Shown: positions 31,920 to 37,890 of the stretch, piece after piece
Layout: every line of letters starts with the position of its first letter
Position numbering within the stretch: the first letter of the stretch is position 1
DNA from: an uncultured Bacteroidota bacterium
GTDB lineage: Bacteria > Bacteroidota > Bacteroidia > Flavobacteriales > UA16
DNA length: 40,467 nucleotides
Assembly (NCBI GenBank): GCA_902535565.1
Contig: CACAUH010000003.1
Location: forward strand, 1-40,467
Direction of reading: 5' to 3'
Notes under the pieces: generated by a model
What the model saw: the letters and a program-made list of their open reading frames with translations, nothing else
Databases searched by the model: none
Told to the model about the DNA's origin: nothing
Made by a program: the position numbers and the translations under genes

Positions 31920-33413
31920 ATGGCCATACGTAGCAAGCAAACTTCTCGGTTTATTCTTCTTGTCGGGGCGACTGCCATTGTGGCGCTGACGCTTTGGTCC
32001 AGCGGTCGCATTGCGCGAACCTTGAGGTTGGAAGAGCAGAGGAAAGTGGAGCTTTGGTCTGAGGCCATTGTGCAACGGGCGCAATTGGTGCGCTATACGG
32101 ATGCGCTTTTTGCTTCCCTCCGAACCGAGGAGCGTGACAAAGCGGACTTGATGGGTGAGGCGTACCGCATCATTCAGGAGGCTGAGCCAGGGGCGCCAGT
32201 GGACTTGACCTTCATTACCCGGTTTATTCAAGGAAATCGAACGATTCCCGTTCTGGTGTATAAGGACGGGGAGCTTCAGGCAGACATCAATGTCCCAGAG
32301 GAACTGCGCACCCCAAGTCGACTGGATTCCATGCGTTTGGTGTTGGAAGAAAACAACTCCGTGATTGAATTTGAGGAGGGGCTGATGGTCTACTACGACC
32401 AAAGCAATCGTTTTCGGGAGTTGCAGTCGGTCATGGACGACCTGATTCATTCATTCATTTCGGAGACGGTGCTCAATTCCGCATCGATCCCTGTTTTGCT
32501 TGCTGACTCAACACTGAGCAACATTTTGCAGGCAGACCGGTTTGAGGAAGACGATTTGGCGGACACCACCGGGCTGATTAGCCGCTTGACCGCCATTAAT
32601 CCCCCGATTCCATTGGACCTCCCGGAGACGGGTCGTCGCTGGATTTTGTATGATGAATCCATTGTGCTGAAGCAGTTGCGGTTTTTCCCAGTTATTCAAC
32701 TTTTGATCATAGGCGGCTTTCTATTGCTGGCTTATTCCACCTTTAGTGCGTTTCGAAGATCAGAGCAGAATCGGGTCTGGGTGGGGATGGCCAAAGAGAC
32801 AGCACATCAGTTGGGCACACCGCTTTCGGCACTCTTGGCCTGGGTTGAGGTGCTGAGGGGAGAGGGTGTTTCGGAGGAGGTGCTGGGGGAGTTGGGAAAG
32901 GACCTCGACCGGCTTCGCACAGTGACGGACCGATTCTCCAAAATCGGATCTGACCCGGAGTTGGCGGTGCACGACTTAGGCCTGTTTGTGATGGACACCA
33001 TGGGGTATTTGGAGCGCCGGATGCCGAAGGCTGTAACGTTCCGAGTGGAGGCTCCTGAAACAGCAGTTTATGCCGCCATCAACCCCGCATTGTTCGGTTG
33101 GGTTTTGGAGAACCTCACGAAAAATGCGGTGGACGCCATGGAGGGATCGGGGGCTTTGGGTGTGAAGTTGGTTGTGGATCAAGGCAAGGTTTTGTTGGAC
33201 ATTGAGGACAATGGTAAGGGCATGCCTCGCCGTGTTCAGCGACAAATTTTCGACCCGGGATTCAGCACGAAAGCCAGGGGCTGGGGCCTCGGTTTGAGCT
33301 TGGTTCGGCGCATCGTCCGGGAATATCACGGAGGCCAGATTGTCATTTTGCGGAGTGAAGAGGGGGTGGGAACAACGTTCCGTGTCACGCTTCCGGTGGA
33401 TTCCGGGAGTTGA
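31920..33413 (+). CDS. Membrane sensor histidine kinase
   Basis: A 497-residue kinase. An N-terminal helix (FILLVGATAIVALTLWSSG) is followed by an extracytoplasmic sensor region of about 220 residues, a second helix (FFPVIQLLIIGGFLLLAYSTF), then the kinase core. The phosphoacceptor H box is MAKETAHQLGTPLSALLAW. The HATPase domain has an N-box (ENLTKNAVDAM), G1 (DIEDNGKGMP), an F-box (DPGFSTK) and G2 (GWGLGLSLVRRI). No HAMP or PAS domain is obvious. No response regulator lies nearby, so the partner is unknown. The gene follows a strong terminator and precedes tRNA-Leu. Confidence 0.9.
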   Translation: MAIRSKQTSRFILLVGATAIVALTLWSSGRIARTLRLEEQRKVELWSEAIVQRAQLVRYTDALFASLRTEERDKADLMGEAYRIIQEAEPGAPVDLTFITRFIQGNRTIPVLVYKDGELQADINVPEELRTPSRLDSMRLVLEENNSVIEFEEGLMVYYDQSNRFRELQSVMDDLIHSFISETVLNSASIPVLLADSTLSNILQADRFEEDDLADTTGLISRLTAINPPIPLDLPETGRRWILYDESIVLKQLRFFPVIQLLIIGGFLLLAYSTFSAFRRSEQNRVWVGMAKETAHQLGTPLSALLAWVEVLRGEGVSEEVLGELGKDLDRLRTVTDRFSKIGSDPELAVHDLGLFVMDTMGYLERRMPKAVTFRVEAPETAVYAAINPALFGWVLENLTKNAVDAMEGSGALGVKLVVDQGKVLLDIEDNGKGMPRRVQRQIFDPGFSTKARGWGLGLSLVRRIVREYHGGQIVILRSEEGVGTTFRVTLPVDSGS

Positions 33414-33417
33414 TGGC

Positions 33418-33425
33418 TAAATTTG
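33418..33425 (+). promoter_or_regulatory. -7 element of tRNA-Leu
   Basis: TAAATTTG, a full match to TAnnTTTG, lies 11 bases before the tRNA 5' end and right after the kinase stop codon. No matching -33 TTG is found at 20 bases. Confidence 0.5.
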
Positions 33426-33436
33426 CGCACTCCTTG

Positions 33437-33517
33437 GCCCGGATGGCGGAATTGGTAGACGCGCTCGACTCAAACTCGAGTTCCTTTGGAGTGTGGGTTC
33501 GATTCCCACTCCGGGTA
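33437..33517 (+). tRNA. tRNA-Leu (anticodon CAA)
   Basis: A class II cloverleaf with a long variable arm. The acceptor stem is GCCCGGA paired with TCCGGGT (one G-U), the D arm contains TGGTAGA, the anticodon stem is CTCGA/TCGAG with loop CTCAAAC (anticodon CAA, reading UUG), and the T arm has TTCGATT. The discriminator is A, as usual for Leu. CCA is not encoded. Confidence 0.94.
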
Positions 33518-33519
33518 CA

Positions 33520-33554
33520 AAACCTTCTCTAGGTTTGAAGGGTCTCAGGCCCTT
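33520..33554 (+). other. Two tandem hairpins after tRNA-Leu
   Basis: A 6-bp hairpin (33520-33525 with 33531-33536) is followed directly by a 5-bp hairpin (33538-33542 with 33550-33554). Only a short T run follows the first. They could be a weak terminator or processing signal for the tRNA transcript. The rest of the gap to 33684 shows nothing. Confidence 0.3.
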
Positions 33555-33672
33555 ACAGCGCTGACTTCGAGCGCTTCTCTTTCAACTAATTGTGAGGCTT
33601 CCATACGACTGTTTAGGGCCGTTTTGGAGGACCAGAAAGTGCCTTGGCCGCCCATTAACTCGTTGTGGAGAC

Positions 33673-33679
33673 TACTTTG
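33673..33679 (+). promoter_or_regulatory. -7-like element abutting the T9SS cargo gene
   Basis: TACTTTG resembles TAnnTTTG with one base missing and lies 5 bases before the ATG at 33685. If functional, the mRNA would be nearly leaderless. Confidence 0.3.
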
Positions 33680-33684
33680 CGGCC

Positions 33685-34686
33685 ATGCGCTCTGTATTCG
33701 TCCTTCTGTTTTTCGCATTGTCTGGGGCTTTGTTGGCTCAACCGGTTTTTCAGGAGCCAACCGCGGCTCCGCTGGGTTATTCTGCTGATATCATTGGAGC
33801 GGATTACATTCCCCCCACGCCTCCAAGTGCAGAGCCGCAGGTCTGGGATTTCAGTTGGGTTTCTGGTTCTGCCGTGGCCTTGCTTGTGGTGGAGCCGGCG
33901 TCCCAATCTCCTTTTTTTGAGGCCTTTTCCGGCGCCGAGTGGGTCAATACGGTGGGTGACCAATTGACGTTTTGGTCATTGAACGAGGGAGTGTTTACGG
34001 TTCAGGGCAATGCCAACGTGGTCAATGGTGCGACGTTGTCGTTTGAAGACCCGTTGGAGCAGTGGTCATATCCGTTGGAGTTTGGAAGTGCTTCGATCGA
34101 CAGTTTTTCGGTTGACATGGACCTCTTTGGCCTTCCGTATTCTTTGTCGGGAGAGGCTTCGCTTGAGGTGAACGCTTGGGGCTCCTTGGTTATGCCGGGT
34201 GGAGAGGATATGGGGGACGTGCTTCGTGCCGATTACAGTCAAACCTATTTGGAGGCTTATGATGGGGACTCCAACACGTGGGTGCTCAATCAGACGGTTT
34301 ATTTTGCTGAGGACTCGCTTCTGCCGGTTTTCTTTCACGAGGACTTGGAAGTCTTGGACGTGGACGGCAACCAGTTGCTGGAATTTTCGGATGTGGCATG
34401 GTATGCTTACCACATGCTGTCTACGCCAGGTTTGGAGTCAATTACCTTCTCACCGCCTTATCCTAACCCAGTGAACCAAGGGGCGGACCTGCATTGGAGT
34501 TTGCCCAGCGGTTGGACTTGGGAGGCCATCACCATGGACGGTCGGGTGGTCGCCTGGGGTAATTCGGAACCGGGTGGCCGGGTGACGGTGTCCACGGCGG
34601 ACTGGGAGTCGGGGCTGGTCCTGTTGGTTCCGGTCTCGCCGGATGGGGAGCCCGGTGGAAAGCCGGCGCGGGTGCTCGTGGATTGA
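33685..34686 (+). CDS. Secreted protein with T9SS-type C-terminal sorting domain
   Basis: A 333-residue protein with a clear Sec signal peptide (MRSVFVLLFFALSGALLA, cleavage near AQPVF). The body is rich in aromatic, Ser, Gly and Asp residues and predicted beta strands; I recognise no enzyme. The last 75 residues look like a type A T9SS sorting domain: FSPPYPNPVNQGADLHW, a central MDGRVVAWG and a terminal strand ending KPARVLVD. Such domains direct proteins through the type IX system, of which PorW/SprE is encoded at 3.7 kb. The frame extends upstream to 33592, but the signal peptide fixes the start at 33685. Confidence 0.8.
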   Translation: MRSVFVLLFFALSGALLAQPVFQEPTAAPLGYSADIIGADYIPPTPPSAEPQVWDFSWVSGSAVALLVVEPASQSPFFEAFSGAEWVNTVGDQLTFWSLNEGVFTVQGNANVVNGATLSFEDPLEQWSYPLEFGSASIDSFSVDMDLFGLPYSLSGEASLEVNAWGSLVMPGGEDMGDVLRADYSQTYLEAYDGDSNTWVLNQTVYFAEDSLLPVFFHEDLEVLDVDGNQLLEFSDVAWYAYHMLSTPGLESITFSPPYPNPVNQGADLHWSLPSGWTWEAITMDGRVVAWGNSEPGGRVTVSTADWESGLVLLVPVSPDGEPGGKPARVLVD

Positions 34687-34717
34687 ACACCGACGCGCTC
34701 AGCAGATTGTCTCCTGG

Positions 34718-35143
34718 ATGTTGACCAAGAAGGCCCAATACGCTTTTCGCGCCTTGACCGTGCTGGCCAAACAGCAGCGTGAGGAAGAGGGGTCGACGGT
34801 GTGGACCAGCGCGAGGGACATTGTGGAGGTTTCGCCGATGAGTCTCAAGTTTCTGGAGCAAATTCTCGTGGATTTGAAATCCGGCGGTTTAATCAAGAGT
34901 CGGCGGGGCCCTTCTGGAGGTCACGCCTTGAGTGATCGAGCTGAACGCATCATGCTGGCGCAGGTGATTCGCTTGATGGATGGTCCGATTGCACCCTTGT
35001 CCTGTGTGAGCCTTCACTTCTATGAGCGGTGCGAGGATTGTGTCGAAGAGGACTGTGGGCTGCATCGGACCATGGTGGAGGTTCGGGATGCGCAGTTGTC
35101 CGTCTTGGAGGCGCGTTCCGTGGCCGACCTGGTTAATTCATAG
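34718..35143 (+). CDS. Rrf2-family transcriptional regulator
   Basis: A 141-residue Rrf2 protein: winged helix-turn-helix at the N-terminus (LTKKAQYAFRALTVLA, then SARDIVEVSPMSLKFLEQILVDLKSGGLIKSRRGPSGGH). The dimerisation helix carries four clustered cysteines (one in LSCVS, then CEDCVEEDC). In relatives such as IscR and NsrR, Cys in this region bind Fe-S, while CymR-type members respond to cysteine metabolism. The APS reductase gene follows 41 bases later, so control of sulfate assimilation is a reasonable inference. The frame extends upstream to 34643, but the ATG at 34718 begins the canonical domain. Confidence 0.9.
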   Translation: MLTKKAQYAFRALTVLAKQQREEEGSTVWTSARDIVEVSPMSLKFLEQILVDLKSGGLIKSRRGPSGGHALSDRAERIMLAQVIRLMDGPIAPLSCVSLHFYERCEDCVEEDCGLHRTMVEVRDAQLSVLEARSVADLVNS

Positions 35144-35178
35144 TTTGTTGGTGGGAATAATAGGAATGGCTAACTTTC
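35144..35178 (+). promoter_or_regulatory. Probable promoter and operator region of cysH
   Basis: TTTG (35144-35147) and TTG (35148-35150) precede TAACTTTC (35171-35178; one base off TAnnTTTG) by 23 and 20 bases. The -7 element ends 6 bases before the ATG. Between the elements are two GGAAT direct repeats (35154-35158 and 35163-35167), a possible regulator site. Confidence 0.45.
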
Positions 35179-35184
35179 AGCGCC

Positions 35185-35877
35185 ATGTCCGGCACGCACC
35201 CGCTTACCCTGCTAGATGACCTTCTATGCCGCCTGCACGACGTGCTGGGCGAATCCGCTGCGCGGGATACGGTCCTGTTCACCACTTCGTTTAGCAAGGA
35301 AGACCAGATCCTGACTTGGGCCCTTGTTGAGGCGTGCCTTGACGTGGACATGGTGTCCTTGGACACGGGATGTCTTTTCCCCGCCATCCAGCAGACTTGG
35401 ACGCAGACGGAAGCGCATTTCGGCCGGTCCATTCGGCGCCTTGTTCCAGTTCCGGAGACCGTGGAGGCCTTCGAAGCGGAAGGGGGTATGCAGTCAATTT
35501 ACTTGAGTGTCGCAGAGCGCAAACGGTGCTGTGGCATGCGGAAGTTGGCTCCGTTGAAGGATGCCGCTGCGGGCAAGGACTGGTGGATTACGGGATTGCG
35601 TGGCGGTCACAGCGAGAACCGCTCGGCGATGGACATGGTGGAGCAGGCTCCGGAGTGGGGGCTACGCAAATTTCACCCGGTGTTGGACTGGGAGGACGTC
35701 ATGGTGGATGCCGCTCTGGTGGCGACTGGGGTTCCTGTCAACCCCTTGTATGCCATGGGATACCCGAGCATTGGGTGTGCCCCGTGCACGCGTCCCGTTT
35801 TGCCGGGCGAGTCGAATCGGGCTGGCCGGTGGTGGTGGGAATCTTCCAGCCGTGAATGCGGTCTGCACCGGGGGTAA
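35185..35877 (+). CDS. cysH: Assimilatory adenylyl-sulfate (APS/PAPS) reductase
   Basis: A 230-residue CysH that reduces activated sulfate to sulfite with thioredoxin. The PP-loop-type N-terminus is LFTTSFSKEDQILTWAL. The paired cysteines of a [4Fe-4S] cluster are present (KRCCGMRK and GCAPCTRPV), which is the mark of the APS-type enzyme rather than the cluster-free PAPS reductases of enteric bacteria. The catalytic Cys is in the C-terminal ECGLH. WITGLRGGHSENRSAM replaces the usual GxRxxQSxxR. No other cys genes are in the window. An Rrf2 regulator lies directly upstream. Confidence 0.92.
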   Translation: MSGTHPLTLLDDLLCRLHDVLGESAARDTVLFTTSFSKEDQILTWALVEACLDVDMVSLDTGCLFPAIQQTWTQTEAHFGRSIRRLVPVPETVEAFEAEGGMQSIYLSVAERKRCCGMRKLAPLKDAAAGKDWWITGLRGGHSENRSAMDMVEQAPEWGLRKFHPVLDWEDVMVDAALVATGVPVNPLYAMGYPSIGCAPCTRPVLPGESNRAGRWWWESSSRECGLHRG

Positions 35878-35920
35878 TCTTGTTTTTATAGGTGGGGTCT
35901 GTCGTCGGGTTGACTGAGGG

Positions 35921-37822
35921 TTAATAGGCGCGTTCTGTGCGACCTTCTTTCCAGAAGACAAAAGCGCGGTTGGCCACCCTGTTGCCTCCTGGGGTGGGGA
36001 AGTTGCCTGTGAAGTACCAGTCTCCTCGGTGGTGGGGGATGGCGGCGTGAAGGCCTTCAACGCTTTGGAAGATGATGCGGACTTCTGCTCCCATGTCGAC
36101 CGGTGTCAGTAGTTCGGAAATCTTGGCTGCTGTTTCCTCTTCCGTCAAGCTCTCGTAAATGGGCTGGACCTTATTTTTCTGTTGGTTATACGGCTTTTCG
36201 AGCTCGGCCTTGCAGTCTTGATACACCTGTTCGATCAAGGCTTGGTTGCCCCGTTCCCGATGCAGTGCAATGGCCGCTTGGAACGCCACGAAATCCCCCA
36301 TTCGGGCCATATCGATGCCGTAGCAGTCGGGGTAACGGATTTGTGGAGCACTGCTGGCCACGACGATGCGCCGCGGGCCCAGACGATCGAGGATGCGGAG
36401 GATGCTGCGCTTCAGTGTCGTGCCGCGGACGATGCTGTCGTCGATGACGACCATCTGGTCTTCGTCCCGCTTGATCGTGCCGTAGGTGATGTCATAGGCG
36501 TGGGCCACGAGGTCATCTCGGGCGTCATCGTCCGCGATGAAGGTGCGGAGTTTGGCGTCCTTGAGGGCGATCTTTTCGACTCGAGGACGCTCTTCTAGAA
36601 TGGCCCGGACTTCGAGGGGATCAGGACTCATTCCGAGTCCAAGGATGCGCTGGATTTTGCTCTGGCTGAGGTGGCTTTCCATGCCGCGAACCAGGCCGTA
36701 ATAGGAAGTCTCTGCGGTGTTTGGAATGAAGCTGAAGACCGTGGAGTCGAGGTCGTGCTCGATGGCCTCAAGCACGCGGGGAACGAGGGACTCCCCGAGG
36801 GCAACGCGTTCCCGATAGATGTCTGCGTCGTTGCCACGTGAAAAATAGATGCGCTCGAAGCTGCAAGGCGTGTGCTTTGCAGAATCGCGGACAGCGGCGA
36901 CTTCACTGGTGCCGTCACGCTTTATAATCAGGGCATCGCCGGGGCTCAACTCCTTGACATCTTTGGTGGTGGTGTTAAAGGCCGTTTGGATAACGGGCCG
37001 CTCCGAAGCGGCGACAATGACCTCATCGTCCTCATACCAGAAGCAGGGGCGGATGCCATTGGGGTCGCGGGCGATGAAGGCCTCACCTGTTCCGACAATG
37101 CCGCCCATCACATACCCACCGTCCCAATTTGTTGAGGCGCGGCGGAGGACATTGGCCATGTCCAGTTCGTCGGCGATGAGTCGACTGATTTCGGCGTTTT
37201 CGTGTCCTTCTTTTTTGAATTTTCGGAAGGCCTTTTCCACCTCGTCATCGAGGAAATGGCCCACTTTTTCAAGGATGGTGACCGTGTCGGCTTTTTCTTT
37301 CGGGTGTTGCCCCAACTCGACCAGAATGTCGAAGAGCTCATCGACGTTGGTGAGGTTGAAATTGCCTGCCAGCGCGAGGGTGCGGCTGCGCCAGTTGTTT
37401 TGTCTCAGGAAGGGGTGGACGCGCTCGATGGTGTTTCGTCCATAGGTCCCGTAGCGAAGGTGCCCGAGGAAAACCTCCCCTGTAAATGCGTGTTCCCGTT
37501 GAAGCCATTCGGCGTCCTTGAGTCGCTTGGAGTGGTGTTTTTGGGTGTTGGCAAACCGACCCATGACTTGACTGAAGAGGTCTTCGATAGGCTGCTTGGC
37601 TGTCGATCTGGACCGGCTGAGGTATCGCTTGCCTGGCGGGACGTCGATTTTGACATTGGCCAAACCGACACCGTCTTGACCACGGTTTCGCTGCTTCTCC
37701 ATCAACAGGTACATCTTGTTGAGGCCATAAAAGGCCGTCCCATACGTGTCGATGTAGTATTGAAGGGGCTTTTTGAGCCTGAGCAGCGCGATGCCGCACT
37801 CGTGTTGAAGAAGGTCACTCAT
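35921..37822 (-). CDS. Long PurF-like amidophosphoribosyltransferase
   Basis: A 633-residue protein with both PurF halves: an Ntn glutaminase domain (nucleophile Cys9 in HECGIALL, with RGQDGVG, GHLRYGTYG, GNFNLTN and DPNGIRP) and a phosphoribosyltransferase domain (PRPP loop VVIDDSIVRGTTLK). Classical PurF is 470-510 residues and makes phosphoribosylamine from PRPP and glutamine. This one has an insertion in the glutaminase half (about 75-110 and 170-230) and a C-terminal extension of over 80 residues. The CGIALL start differs from the usual CGIVG. Such long forms are known in Bacteroidota, where they coexist with a normal PurF; their role is not settled. Confidence 0.88.
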   Translation of the reverse strand: MSDLLQHECGIALLRLKKPLQYYIDTYGTAFYGLNKMYLLMEKQRNRGQDGVGLANVKIDVPPGKRYLSRSRSTAKQPIEDLFSQVMGRFANTQKHHSKRLKDAEWLQREHAFTGEVFLGHLRYGTYGRNTIERVHPFLRQNNWRSRTLALAGNFNLTNVDELFDILVELGQHPKEKADTVTILEKVGHFLDDEVEKAFRKFKKEGHENAEISRLIADELDMANVLRRASTNWDGGYVMGGIVGTGEAFIARDPNGIRPCFWYEDDEVIVAASERPVIQTAFNTTTKDVKELSPGDALIIKRDGTSEVAAVRDSAKHTPCSFERIYFSRGNDADIYRERVALGESLVPRVLEAIEHDLDSTVFSFIPNTAETSYYGLVRGMESHLSQSKIQRILGLGMSPDPLEVRAILEERPRVEKIALKDAKLRTFIADDDARDDLVAHAYDITYGTIKRDEDQMVVIDDSIVRGTTLKRSILRILDRLGPRRIVVASSAPQIRYPDCYGIDMARMGDFVAFQAAIALHRERGNQALIEQVYQDCKAELEKPYNQQKNKVQPIYESLTEEETAAKISELLTPVDMGAEVRIIFQSVEGLHAAIPHHRGDWYFTGNFPTPGGNRVANRAFVFWKEGRTERAY

Positions 37823-37890
37823 CGGTGCCGAGCTGAACTGGGATTGCGAATGTAGAGCCGGCCCGGTTCATTCTCGGTACAGTTGGGATT

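Noticed and set aside
37202..37855. 217-codon plus-strand frame opposite the PurF-like gene
   Set aside because: Antisense to clear glutaminase motifs; no recognisable domain.
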